Assembly: GCA_002413835.1 (NCBI GenBank)
Contig: DHXU01000003.1
Span: 62,910-126,909, forward strand
DNA length: 64,000 bases
Source: Candidatus Saccharibacteria bacterium UBA5148
GTDB lineage: Bacteria > Patescibacteriota > Saccharimonadia > Saccharimonadales > UBA4665
Direction: 5' to 3'
The translations under genes were made by a program, and so were the position numbers. Under the pieces are notes generated by a model. That model made no database searches and was not told the origin of the DNA. It saw only the letters and a program-made list of their open reading frames with translations. Below, one piece after another: positions 16,235 through 24,712 of this stretch. Position 1 is the first letter of the stretch. Each line of letters begins with the position of its first letter.

Positions 16235-16843
16235 GGCACCAGTATCCGCAAAAGCTCCTTAACAATCCGTATCCAACCAAACCGAATATCACCAAGAAAT
16301 TTGTTCCATCCAGCCTCAAAAACAAGTAAGATTTTATCTTACCAGGGACCGGGAAGAGCAGCCCGCACGACGATTTTACATCGGCGTACGGCGCGCCCGA
16401 GAAAACCGCGAGAAGCGGTTGTCTCAAGTAACTCATCGAGGTCAGCTATTCGGCAGTCAACAAGTGGCACCCTGGGGCACCACTCTAAAAACCCTTGCAC
16501 ATTCACTAAAAAACACCTCCCAAAACTCCACCTCACACATAAGTCTCTCACTTGTTCCCGTAGCAATACGAGAACACATCTGATTGCTTGCTCGCCATAG
16601 AAGTTTCATAGGTTCCTCCAAATCTATGAAGTAATACTTCCAGGCATATAGGCAAGTGATCAACCAAAAAAACAAAAACGTTCCTACAAAAAAACAAAAA
16701 AGTTGACTGCCGGATAGGTGACCTTGCAATAACCGCGTGCTATACTGCACATAGGTTTTGAAACAAAAACACCAAAACAAAAACAAATTAACAATTTATA
16801 TCAGCGAAAGCTGGGAAGTTCAGTCTTTTCGGGCTAAAATAAA
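16235..16843. other. Gene-poor region between mraZ and rsmH
   Basis: I see no convincing gene here. The left half (to about 16480) is mixed-composition sequence with a GGCACC direct repeat around 16465-16480. The right half is A/C-rich on the plus strand with many AACAAAAAC-like runs. An extended -10 element sits at 16738-16746. Short frames on both strands have unlikely compositions. The stretch could hold a non-coding RNA or a long leader of the rsmH operon. Confidence 0.5.
16738..16746 (+). promoter_or_regulatory. Extended -10 promoter upstream of rsmH
   Basis: TGCTATACT, about 98 nt before the rsmH start codon. It probably drives rsmH and the downstream division genes independently of the mraZ promoter. 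Confidence 0.5.
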
Positions 16844-17812
16844 GTGATTACAGATCAACTTATAGACGACCGGGAAGAAAGTGATGCTGATTCTGCGCAG
16901 GCAGACAGCGCAGTTGAAGTTCCTTTGCATATTCCAGTACTTATCGATGAAGTGCTTCAATATCTGAAACCGAAGGCAGGGGATAGTTACCTCGACCTGA
17001 CGGCTGGATATGGGGGACATGCAGCGAAGGTAGTGGAACGTACTGGTAATCCAGGCGGCACCGTACTCGTAGATCGTGACAGCAATGCTGTCAAAGAGCT
17101 CGAGAAACGGTTCGCAGGCGACATCAGCAACGGTCTGAGTATACTCCACGACGATTTTGCAGCTGCCACGCAGCAGCTGATCGCTAGTGGCCGACACTTT
17201 GACTGTATACTGGCAGACCTTGGCGTATCGTCACCGCACCTTAATCAGGCAGCCCGTGGATTTTCACTGGCGCAGGATGGGCCGCTCGATATGCGTATGG
17301 ACCAGGAGCAGGAACTGACCGCTGACAGGGTAGTCAACGGCTATTCCGAAGCCCAGCTGATCGACATACTAAAAAGTTACGGCGAAGAACCAAAGGCCAG
17401 GGCAGTCGCGCGAGCGATTATCGCCGCCAGGCCAGTTCGTACAACCGCAGAGCTGGCTAGTATCGTAGCCCGTGTCTGGCATGGTCCAGGAAAGACACAC
17501 AGTAAAGTGCATCCCGCGACCCGGACATTCCAGGCGATCCGCATAGCCGTCAACGACGAGCTGGATCAATTGGAAAAAAGTCTGCCGCAGTGGATTAATT
17601 TACTTACACCCGGCGGAAGACTGGCTATAATATCTTTTCAGAGCCTGGAAGACAGGCTGGTAAAGAACCTGTTGGCCGATAAAAGCGGCGACAGATATGA
17701 CTCAGAAATTCAGCTTCTCACCAAACGACCGATTACCGCTGAGTCCACCGAATTAGTTCACAATCCGCGTGCCCGTAGTGCAAAACTACGAGCCGCAGTG
17801 AAAAATAAATAA
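16844..17812 (+). CDS. rsmH: 16S rRNA (cytosine-1402-N4)-methyltransferase RsmH
   Basis: Methylates C1402 of 16S rRNA at N4; also called MraW. The 322-aa protein has the usual HIPVLIDEVLQYL start (about residues 28-40), the SAM motif YLDLTAGYGGHA (about 48-59), and the family segments LADLGVSSPHL, AQDGPLDMRMD and FQSLEDRLVKN. The GTG at 16844 gives a short acidic N-terminal extension relative to typical members. Second gene of the dcw cluster. Confidence 0.93.
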   Translation: MITDQLIDDREESDADSAQADSAVEVPLHIPVLIDEVLQYLKPKAGDSYLDLTAGYGGHAAKVVERTGNPGGTVLVDRDSNAVKELEKRFAGDISNGLSILHDDFAAATQQLIASGRHFDCILADLGVSSPHLNQAARGFSLAQDGPLDMRMDQEQELTADRVVNGYSEAQLIDILKSYGEEPKARAVARAIIAARPVRTTAELASIVARVWHGPGKTHSKVHPATRTFQAIRIAVNDELDQLEKSLPQWINLLTPGGRLAIISFQSLEDRLVKNLLADKSGDRYDSEIQLLTKRPITAESTELVHNPRARSAKLRAAVKNK

Positions 17813-17834
17813 ACAAAAATAAAAGGAGGCAAAT

Positions 17835-17894
17835 ATGCCTATTCAAATCAAAAGCAGCTCACGCGCTTACAAAGTTCACGTCAAAGTAGTCTAA
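17835..17894 (+). CDS. Putative 19-aa small protein or leader peptide
   Basis: MPIQIKSSSRAYKVHVKVV, with an AAAAGGAGG box 5 nt before the ATG, one of the best ribosome binding sites in the window. It is a basic peptide (Lys, Arg, Lys, His, Lys). It lies 22 nt after rsmH and is followed after 20 nt by a stem-loop and then by ftsL with its own AAGGAGG. Either a real small protein or a leader peptide controlling the hairpin. The strong start signal in this tight operon argues that it is translated. Confidence 0.6.
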   Translation: MPIQIKSSSRAYKVHVKVV

Positions 17895-17910
17895 GACTAT
17901 CGTTGGCCGG

Positions 17911-17940
17911 GGAAGGGCAACATAAAGTTGCCCTCTTTCC
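17911..17940 (+). terminator. Stem-loop between rsmH and ftsL (attenuator candidate)
   Basis: GGGCAAC-ATAAA-GTTGCCC (17915-17933), with flanking GGAA/TTCC able to pair across a 3-nt bulge, followed by CTCTTTCC. The U-tract is imperfect, so it could be a partial terminator, a processing site or an attenuator tied to the 19-aa ORF. Confidence 0.55.
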
Positions 17941-17977
17941 GTCCACAAAAAACAAAAATATTAAAAAAGGAGGGTCT

Positions 17978-18340
17978 ATGACTTACTCCAGCTCTATTTC
18001 GATGTCCAGGTCTGTGGCCCGCGGTCAGCATTTCGCTGGCAGGAATCAGAACGCCGTTGATTTCCGGCGTAGCGGTGCAAAACTTGGCCCGATCAGCAAT
18101 ACGGTAATTCTCATCGTCCTCGCTTGCTTGCTCGGCTTATTATATTTGACGCAGGTTACCAAGACCGATGCGTATGGTTATTCGATCAACGCCTTACAAA
18201 CGAAGCAGACGCAGCTCAAACAGGAAAATGAAGACCTGGTGCTGGCTTCGGCTCAGATGCAATCACTCGACCGTGTCCAGTCCAGCCCAGAGGCGACTGC
18301 GATGGTACCTGTGGCACCGTCCGGTACTGTAAGGCAATAA
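17978..18340 (+). CDS. ftsL: FtsL-like division protein
   Basis: A 120-aa bitopic protein between rsmH and ftsI, the standard ftsL position. A basic N-terminus of about 45 residues precedes one transmembrane helix (about 49-67) and a short heptad-like coiled coil (LQTKQTQLKQENEDLVL, about 80-96), as in FtsL/DivIC. The ATG at 17978 follows AAGGAGGG. Sequence similarity alone is weak in this family; the call rests on topology and position. Confidence 0.8.
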   Translation: MTYSSSISMSRSVARGQHFAGRNQNAVDFRRSGAKLGPISNTVILIVLACLLGLLYLTQVTKTDAYGYSINALQTKQTQLKQENEDLVLASAQMQSLDRVQSSPEATAMVPVAPSGTVRQ

Positions 18341-18353
18341 CGCACATAACCGG

Positions 18354-18359
18354 TATAAT
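18354..18359 (+). promoter_or_regulatory. -10 box before ftsI
   Basis: TATAAT ends 11 nt before the ftsI ATG; internal promoter of the dcw cluster with a very short leader. Confidence 0.5.
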
Positions 18360-18370
18360 AGACTCTAAGT

Positions 18371-20170
18371 ATGTTTGACGAGGGTAGAAACGCAGCGCAG
18401 CCGATCACGCGTGTCCGGATATGGTACGCCGTGCTTATATGTATTATGGCGTTGTTTTTGGTGCGGTTATTTTATCTGCAGGTTATCCGGTATGAGCATT
18501 ATAAAAATTCAGCGCTCAGCGACCAGTTGAAACAATATGAGATTCCATCGTCCCGGGGAAGGATACTGGCTCATAGCGGACCAGGCAACGATGGTAGTAG
18601 CGCCGGGGCGATACCGATCGTCCTGAATCAGAAACTGTATCTCGTCTATGCTGATCCGTTATATATCAAAGATGCTGCCAAGGTTGCATCGGATGTCGCA
18701 CGTATTACCGGTGGCAACGCCAGCGATTACCAGAAAACGCTTGATGCGGCTATGAGAGTGAAGGGCAACCGCTACGCCATCCTGGTCAAGAAAGTCAGTG
18801 AAGATCAGAAGCAGAAAATCGTGGCGTTAAAATATCCCGGACTCGGTACACAGCAACAGGAATATCGGACCTATCCGCAGGGTGCCATGGCGGCGCAGCT
18901 GCTGGGATTCGTCAATGATGCCGGCAAAGGCTCGTACGGTATCGAAGAGGCTCTGGACACGCAGCTCAAGGGCACTCCTGGTGAACTGAAGGCGATTACT
19001 GATGTCCACGGCGTACCGCTGGCGGCCAGCACCGGCAACACCCTGAAGCCGGCGCAGTCTGGTAAGGATGTCGTGCTGACTGTCGACCTGCCAATGCAGA
19101 AGCGCCTGGAACAGATACTGGCTGACGCGGCCAAAACGACTAAGTCGGAAAGCGCCAGTGCAGTCATCATGGATCCGAATACCGGCGCTATCAAAGCCAT
19201 GGCCAATGTGCCAACCTATGATCCGGCAAAATACTACGAGGTAGAGGATGGCTCGGTCTTTAATAATGCGGCCGTGTCGCACCCGATCGAAGTCGGTTCG
19301 AGCATGAAGGCGCTGACGACCGCGGCGGCACTTGATGATGGTGTGGTGACACCGGCGACGACGTATTACGATCCGTCACACTGGAAGGTCGATGGCTTCA
19401 ATATTACCAATATCGAAGAGGATGGTGGCGCTGGCAACCGCACTATTGCGGATATTCTTAATTTGTCGCTGAACACCGGTGCGATATGGGAACTGATGCA
19501 GATGGGCGGTGGTGGCAGTATCAATCATAAAGGCCGTTCGGTGTGGTACGACTACATGGTCAACCATTATGGATTTGGCAAGCCGACCGGAATAGAGCAG
19601 GGGTATGAAGCCTCAGGCTATGTGCCAGGCCCTGATGATAACGGAGCTGGTATTGATCTGACGTATGCCAACACCTCCTTCGGACAGGCGATGACAGCGA
19701 CGCCGGTGCAGATGGCGGCCGCTATGTCGGCGGTCGTCAACGGTGGAACCTATTACCAGCCACGGCTGGTAGATGCAACTGTCGATGCCTCCGGCAAAAC
19801 AACTGCCGAAGCCCCGAAAGTAGTGCGGCATGGCGTCGTATCCACCAAGGTCAGCCAGGAAATCGTACCTATTTTGCAGTATGTGATCGATAAGCACAAC
19901 GTAACGCCGGCCTTCGACCAGTCGCGTTACAGTGTCGGTGGTAAGACGGGTACGGCCCAGATCGCCAAGACGGGCGGGGGATACCTGGATAATGATTTCA
20001 ACGGTACGTATCTTGGGTTTGTCGGTGGCGATACGCCGCAGTATGTAATCGCAGTGTTCATGACCAAACCGAAGAACGGTGGGTACGCCGGCACGGCAGC
20101 CGCGCAACCGGTCTTCGTCAACATCGGGCATATGCTGATCAATAATTCGTACGTCAAAGCCAAAAACTAA
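18371..20170 (+). CDS. ftsI: Division-specific penicillin-binding protein FtsI (PBP3)
   Basis: Septal peptidoglycan transpeptidase, 599 aa. One N-terminal transmembrane helix (about residues 19-39) and a pedestal/dimerisation domain precede the transpeptidase domain. Its motifs are visible: SSMK for the SxxK box (EVGSSMKAL, about 311-319), SLN for SxN (LNLSLNTGAI, about 363-372) and KTG (GGKTGTAQI, about 523-531). It probably pairs with the FtsW encoded two genes downstream. No PASTA domain is seen. Confidence 0.94.
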   Translation: MFDEGRNAAQPITRVRIWYAVLICIMALFLVRLFYLQVIRYEHYKNSALSDQLKQYEIPSSRGRILAHSGPGNDGSSAGAIPIVLNQKLYLVYADPLYIKDAAKVASDVARITGGNASDYQKTLDAAMRVKGNRYAILVKKVSEDQKQKIVALKYPGLGTQQQEYRTYPQGAMAAQLLGFVNDAGKGSYGIEEALDTQLKGTPGELKAITDVHGVPLAASTGNTLKPAQSGKDVVLTVDLPMQKRLEQILADAAKTTKSESASAVIMDPNTGAIKAMANVPTYDPAKYYEVEDGSVFNNAAVSHPIEVGSSMKALTTAAALDDGVVTPATTYYDPSHWKVDGFNITNIEEDGGAGNRTIADILNLSLNTGAIWELMQMGGGGSINHKGRSVWYDYMVNHYGFGKPTGIEQGYEASGYVPGPDDNGAGIDLTYANTSFGQAMTATPVQMAAAMSAVVNGGTYYQPRLVDATVDASGKTTAEAPKVVRHGVVSTKVSQEIVPILQYVIDKHNVTPAFDQSRYSVGGKTGTAQIAKTGGGYLDNDFNGTYLGFVGGDTPQYVIAVFMTKPKNGGYAGTAAAQPVFVNIGHMLINNSYVKAKN

Positions 20171-20204
20171 CGTTTGCTGAGTCGCCTCTGCGCGCCGGCT
20201 ATAG

Positions 20205-20210
20205 TATAAT
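20205..20210 (+). promoter_or_regulatory. -10 box before mraY
   Basis: TATAAT, 19 nt before the mraY ATG, in the 59-nt gap after ftsI. Confidence 0.4.
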
Positions 20211-20229
20211 AAGCCCTAGAAGTTTCATC

Positions 20230-21270
20230 ATGATACAAACACTTGAATTCACAGTCCAGCTGAGCACGGTCATCCATATGCTTGCCATCGGCTTTGTGGC
20301 GTTCGTCATCAGCATGGCGATTACGCCGATATATACGACCGCTGCCTACAAGTGGGACTGGTGGAAAAAGGCTCGTACCGACGCCTGGTCCGGCGGCACT
20401 GCGACAGTCTACAACAAGCTGCATGCCGCAAAACACCTGCGCAAAATCCCAACCATGGCCGGGCTGATCTTCATCGTGACTATACTGATCGTGACGCTGA
20501 CGGGCAATCTGAGCCGGGGTGAAACCTGGCTGCCGCTGGCGGGTCTGGTGGCCTCTGGGACCATCGGTCTGGTAGACGATATCATGAATGTCCGTGGTAC
20601 GAGCGCAATTGCCGGCATGCGGGCGATTGTGAAATTCAGCCTGCAAAGCCTGGTCGCGCTGGTTGGCGGCTGGTGGCTGTTCAGTAAGCTTGACGTCAAT
20701 ACGGTGTATATCCCTGGATTCGAACATGTCTATATCGGCGCCTTCATCATCCTGCTGTTCTGGTTCGTGGTGATCGCCACCTCCAATTCAGTCAATATCA
20801 CCGATGGGCTGGACGGACTGGCCGGCGGCTTGCTGGTGTCCTCATTCACAACCTACACCATCATCGCGGTAGTCGAAGGCAAATATGCGCTGGCGGCTTT
20901 CTGTCTGACGGTCGTCGGGGCGCTCCTGAGCTATACCTGGTTCAATATATTCCCGGCCCGTTTCTTTATGGGGGACGTTGGTGCCTTTGCACTGGGGACG
21001 GCGCTCGGTATCGTGGCGATCCAGACGGATACAATATACGTCTTACCGATCATCGGTGCTGTCTATGTCATGGAGACTGGTTCGGTGATTATCAACCGCG
21101 TATCCAAAAAATTCCGCCATGGTAAGAAAGTATTCTTATCATCGCCGCTGCATCACCACTTTGAAGCGATGGGTTGGCCTGAGACGAAGGTCACGATGCG
21201 CTTCTGGATCCTCGGTAATGTAGCAGGGGTACTGGGACTTATCATATTCTTCGCGGGGAGATTCAGTTAA
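20230..21270 (+). CDS. mraY: Phospho-N-acetylmuramoyl-pentapeptide-transferase
   Basis: Makes lipid I at the inner face of the membrane. The 346-aa polytopic protein has the acidic motif GLVDDIMN (about residues 115-122), NSVNITDGLDGLAGG (about 186-200), a GDVGAFALG loop and the HHHFE histidine motif (about 304-308). N- and C-termini are complete. It lies between ftsI and ftsW, as in most dcw clusters, and ends 1 nt before ftsW. Confidence 0.95.
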   Translation: MIQTLEFTVQLSTVIHMLAIGFVAFVISMAITPIYTTAAYKWDWWKKARTDAWSGGTATVYNKLHAAKHLRKIPTMAGLIFIVTILIVTLTGNLSRGETWLPLAGLVASGTIGLVDDIMNVRGTSAIAGMRAIVKFSLQSLVALVGGWWLFSKLDVNTVYIPGFEHVYIGAFIILLFWFVVIATSNSVNITDGLDGLAGGLLVSSFTTYTIIAVVEGKYALAAFCLTVVGALLSYTWFNIFPARFFMGDVGAFALGTALGIVAIQTDTIYVLPIIGAVYVMETGSVIINRVSKKFRHGKKVFLSSPLHHHFEAMGWPETKVTMRFWILGNVAGVLGLIIFFAGRFS

Positions 21271-21271
21271 C

Positions 21272-22630
21272 ATGGGGCCGGGTGTGCGCGGCTACCAGGC
21301 ACAGAACGGCGCACAAAACGGGCGAAGTTCCAGGAGCCAGCCCAGCAGGGCAGGTGCTGAAAACTCATCCGACCTGGGGCGTCGTCACCGGCCGGATTAT
21401 TGGCTGGTCATACTCTGTCTGATGATGCTGGTCATCGGGCTTATCGTGGTCTATGCCATCAGTCCGGCACTGAGCGAAGCGGCAGGCACGAGCCAGACGC
21501 ATTATGTCACCAAGCAGCTTATCGCAATCGGCCTGAGTATCGTGGCATTCATCGCTATGGCAAAGATTCCACTCAGCGTGATACGGCAGATGTATAAGCC
21601 GTTACTCGTACTGGCCGGTATTGCCACATTGATTGCGCTCCTGACACCAGTGAACCCGCTGTATCCGGCACACCGTTGGGTGCGGCTGGGCGGATTCTCA
21701 TTCCAGTCTGTGGAGCTTTTGAAATTTGCAATCCTGATTGCCGCAGCCGGCTTTCTGGCCGAGCGGTCACGCGTCGGCATGCTGGGAGACTTTAAGACGA
21801 CCATCAAGCCGTTACTAATCGCGGTTGGGGTATTAATCGTAATCGTGGCCGGTCCAGGCAAGATATACGCTCAGAGTGACCTCGGTTCAACCGCAGTCAT
21901 CCTGGCGATGATGGCTATCATGGCATTTGTTGCCGGTATGCCGCTCAAGCGCTTAGCCGCGGGAGCCGCCATCCTGGCGATTGCTGTCATCCTGGCGGTC
22001 GTACCGTCGACCTATCGCCGTGAGCGCGTCACGGCCTTCCTGCATCCGGACCAGGGCTGTCAGCAGGCCGCCGGCTATCAGGCTTGTCAGGCGCTGATCG
22101 CAGTCGGGTCCGGTGGCCTGTCAGGTCTGGGACTGGGGCGAAGCGTCCAGGCTTACGGCTATCTGCCGGAAGCGGCTAACGACTCAATTTTTGCTATATA
22201 TGCCGAAAAATTCGGCTTCATCGGCGTCACGGTGCTACTTGGGATAATGGTAGCCTTCTTCAGCCGGCTCAAGAGCATCGCCGAGCGGGCACCGGACGCC
22301 TTCAGTCGGCTGGTGGTTGTCGGCGTCCTGGCCTGGCTCAGCGTCCAGGCGGTCATCAATATCGGTGCTATGATCGGCTTGTTGCCGCTGAAGGGCATTA
22401 CGCTGCCGTTCATCAGTTATGGCGGCACGAGTGTTGTCTTCGTAGCCGCAGCAGTCGGTGTCGTGTTCCAGATCTCGTACTACACCGCTATCCGGGTACC
22501 ACGGGTTTCGCAAGGTATCAGGCAAGCTGATAACACTAATAATGGAGGGCGCGTATATGACAATAGTCGTGACGGGCGGCGGCAGCGGGGGGCATATCAC
22601 CCCAATCCTGGCAGTCGCTCGCGAGCTTAA
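21272..22630 (+). CDS. ftsW: Lipid II glycosyltransferase/flippase-family protein FtsW
   Basis: SEDS-family septal glycosyltransferase, 452 aa, with a polar N-terminal extension of about 45 residues and ten or so transmembrane helices. Family landmarks are the HRWVRLGGFSFQSVELLK segment (about 130-148), the large AEKFGFIGV loop and LPFISYGGTSVV near residue 376. The last 74 nt overlap the start of murG in another frame. It works with FtsI at the septum. Confidence 0.94.
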   Translation: MGPGVRGYQAQNGAQNGRSSRSQPSRAGAENSSDLGRRHRPDYWLVILCLMMLVIGLIVVYAISPALSEAAGTSQTHYVTKQLIAIGLSIVAFIAMAKIPLSVIRQMYKPLLVLAGIATLIALLTPVNPLYPAHRWVRLGGFSFQSVELLKFAILIAAAGFLAERSRVGMLGDFKTTIKPLLIAVGVLIVIVAGPGKIYAQSDLGSTAVILAMMAIMAFVAGMPLKRLAAGAAILAIAVILAVVPSTYRRERVTAFLHPDQGCQQAAGYQACQALIAVGSGGLSGLGLGRSVQAYGYLPEAANDSIFAIYAEKFGFIGVTVLLGIMVAFFSRLKSIAERAPDAFSRLVVVGVLAWLSVQAVINIGAMIGLLPLKGITLPFISYGGTSVVFVAAAVGVVFQISYYTAIRVPRVSQGIRQADNTNNGGRVYDNSRDGRRQRGAYHPNPGSRSRA

Positions 22631-23768
22631 ACGGGTCCAGCCGGACACCCGGATCGTCTACATCAGCCACAGTGGTGATGGACTTGACGATGTCGTCGCA
22701 GCCGATAAGAATATCGATGAGATGTTTTCGGTGCGGGCCGGGAAATTCCGGCGTTACAACGGCGAGGGCCTACGCCAGATATTGGACCTGCGGACAATGT
22801 ATCTCAATATTCGTGACGGCTTTCAGGTAATTGCCGGTTTGTGGCAGAGCTTCTGGTTGCTGCACCGCCTGAAGCCATCGATAATATTCACCCGCGGCAG
22901 CTATGTCAGCGTGCCGGTAACATTGGCCGCCGCACTGCTGCGTATTCCGTACATAACGCACGATTCAGATGCCATTCCAAGCCTGACAAACCGTATTATT
23001 GCCCGCTGGGCGACGCTACACGCCGTAGCGCTGCCGGAAGAACTCTATCCATATCCCATTGACCGTACCGTGACCGTCGGCGTGCCGATCAGTAAAGATT
23101 ACCAGCTGGTGACTGATGCGCTGCGCCAGGAGTATAAAAAACAGCTGAAACTTGATGGTTATGACTGGGTGCTGCTGGTAACGGGCGGCGGACTTGGTGC
23201 CCAGCGCCTCAATACGGCAATCGTCGAGAACTCCCCGGAACTCCTCCGGCGCTATCCCGGGCTGGTTATCATCCATCTGACCGGCCGGGCCCAGGAAGAT
23301 ATCGTCAAGGCCGAGTATGGTAAGTTGCTCCCTCCTGAGCAGCAGCGCCGGGTGATGGTAAAAGGCTTCGTGACTGATATGTACCGCTATACCGGTGCCG
23401 CTAATGTGGTGATCGCCCGCGGCGGCGCGACGAACCTGGCCGAGCTGGCAGTGCAGGCTAAGACCTGCATCATCGTGCCGAATCCATTACTGACAGGTGG
23501 CCATCAGCTCAAGAATACTGCTGCGCTCAGCAAACAGGGTGCGATTATTGAAATGACCGAGGACCAGATTCAGCAGGAACTACGGCTGGCAAGTGTCGTG
23601 TCCGATCTTATTGATAATCCAGCCAAGTCTGCTACCATTGCCCGCGAACTGGTAAGCTTTGCCCGGCCCGATGCTGCCAGACATCTGGCTGAGCTACTGA
23701 TTGAAAAAGCCGCAAAGCCCAATAACCCCAGAGACAAACTCAAAGACAAAGAACCTGCCGAGCTATGA
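22557..23768 (+). CDS. murG: UDP-GlcNAc:lipid I GlcNAc-transferase MurG
   Basis: Converts lipid I to lipid II. The 403-aa GT-B enzyme starts TIVVTGGGSGGHITPILAVA, the family N-terminal loop, and has the G-loop VTGGGLGAQRLN (about residues 206-217) and the C-terminal ARGGATNLAELA motif. I chose the ATG at 22557 because it gives the canonical N-terminus and has a GGAGGG box upstream. It starts inside the end of ftsW (74-nt overlap). The stop overlaps the ftsQ start by 4 nt. Confidence 0.94.
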   Translation: MTIVVTGGGSGGHITPILAVARELKRVQPDTRIVYISHSGDGLDDVVAADKNIDEMFSVRAGKFRRYNGEGLRQILDLRTMYLNIRDGFQVIAGLWQSFWLLHRLKPSIIFTRGSYVSVPVTLAAALLRIPYITHDSDAIPSLTNRIIARWATLHAVALPEELYPYPIDRTVTVGVPISKDYQLVTDALRQEYKKQLKLDGYDWVLLVTGGGLGAQRLNTAIVENSPELLRRYPGLVIIHLTGRAQEDIVKAEYGKLLPPEQQRRVMVKGFVTDMYRYTGAANVVIARGGATNLAELAVQAKTCIIVPNPLLTGGHQLKNTAALSKQGAIIEMTEDQIQQELRLASVVSDLIDNPAKSATIARELVSFARPDAARHLAELLIEKAAKPNNPRDKLKDKEPAEL

Positions 23769-24712
23769 AATTATTTGGTGGCAAAAAACCTCAGGAACCT
23801 GTTGGCCGGCGCCGTCCGCTCCGGCCGGATACTGATGCGCCATCACGGCCGAATCCGGCTTTTTCGTATTATTCGCAGCGCTCTGATAGCCAGGTCAACA
23901 CCGGCAGGCGCGATGCATCTGACACTGCACCCGGCCGCTCAGCTACCAAGCCGCCTGCCAGCGCACGCCGCCGGTTCGTACTGGTCGCTGTGGCAGTGCT
24001 CGTTTTGGCCGGTGGTATCTATGCGCTGCCACTAGGCACGAGCGTAAAGATTATATTGCTCCAAGATACGGCTACGGCACACTTCCTGCAGGACGACGCT
24101 ATCTATGGGCAGACAGCCGAAAAAACACTAGCAACGTCCATATTCAACCGTAATAAGCTGACGGTCAATACGGCGGCCGTCCGTCTCGATCTGTTGAAAA
24201 ACTACCCGGAAATCAAGAATGTATCAGTAGCGCTACCGATATTCGGTCGCCAGCCGCAAGTATACATCGAGCCCTACAAACCATCTTTTATATTGACGAC
24301 CACCAGCAGCACCGCCTTCTTACTGGATGCTACCGGCCGGGCCTTAGCGACCACTAACCAGGTTCCGGACATTGATAAACTGGGCGTGTTAACGTTGCAG
24401 GACCGCAGTGGTGTCCCCGTGACGCTTGGTACCCGGGCTGTGCCTAGTACCACCGTTACATTTGCTCAGACGGTCGCGACTGCACTCAAGTCGGCCTCTG
24501 TAGCTCCGTCCTCTCTCGTACTGCCTGCCAAGGCTTCGGAGCTGGATGTTTATATTACTGGGACACCTTATTTTGTTAAGTTCAACCTTCAGAACGATGC
24601 CTTGCAGCAGGCTGGCACATATCTGGCTACCAAACAGCGCCTCGAGGCCGACCATGTCAAACCGGGGCAGTATATCGATGTCCGCGTCCCGGAGCGAGCC
24701 TACTACAAATAG
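23765..24712 (+). CDS. ftsQ: FtsQ/DivIB-like division protein
   Basis: A 315-aa bitopic protein at the end of the cluster. A long basic, Pro-rich cytoplasmic part (about 70 residues) precedes one transmembrane helix (about 71-90) and an extracytoplasmic POTRA-like region (about 105-170, with FLQDDAIYGQTAE and LLKNYPEIKNVSVALP). The ATGA overlap with murG indicates coupling. No ftsA or ftsZ follows within the window. The call rests on POTRA pattern and position. Confidence 0.82.
   Translation: MKLFGGKKPQEPVGRRRPLRPDTDAPSRPNPAFSYYSQRSDSQVNTGRRDASDTAPGRSATKPPASARRRFVLVAVAVLVLAGGIYALPLGTSVKIILLQDTATAHFLQDDAIYGQTAEKTLATSIFNRNKLTVNTAAVRLDLLKNYPEIKNVSVALPIFGRQPQVYIEPYKPSFILTTTSSTAFLLDATGRALATTNQVPDIDKLGVLTLQDRSGVPVTLGTRAVPSTTVTFAQTVATALKSASVAPSSLVLPAKASELDVYITGTPYFVKFNLQNDALQQAGTYLATKQRLEADHVKPGQYIDVRVPERAYYK

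Noticed and set aside
16301..16600. 99-aa frame in the mraZ-rsmH gap
   Set aside because: Composition dominated by Ser, Thr, Arg and His with no hydrophobic core; no ribosome binding site or leaderless promoter.
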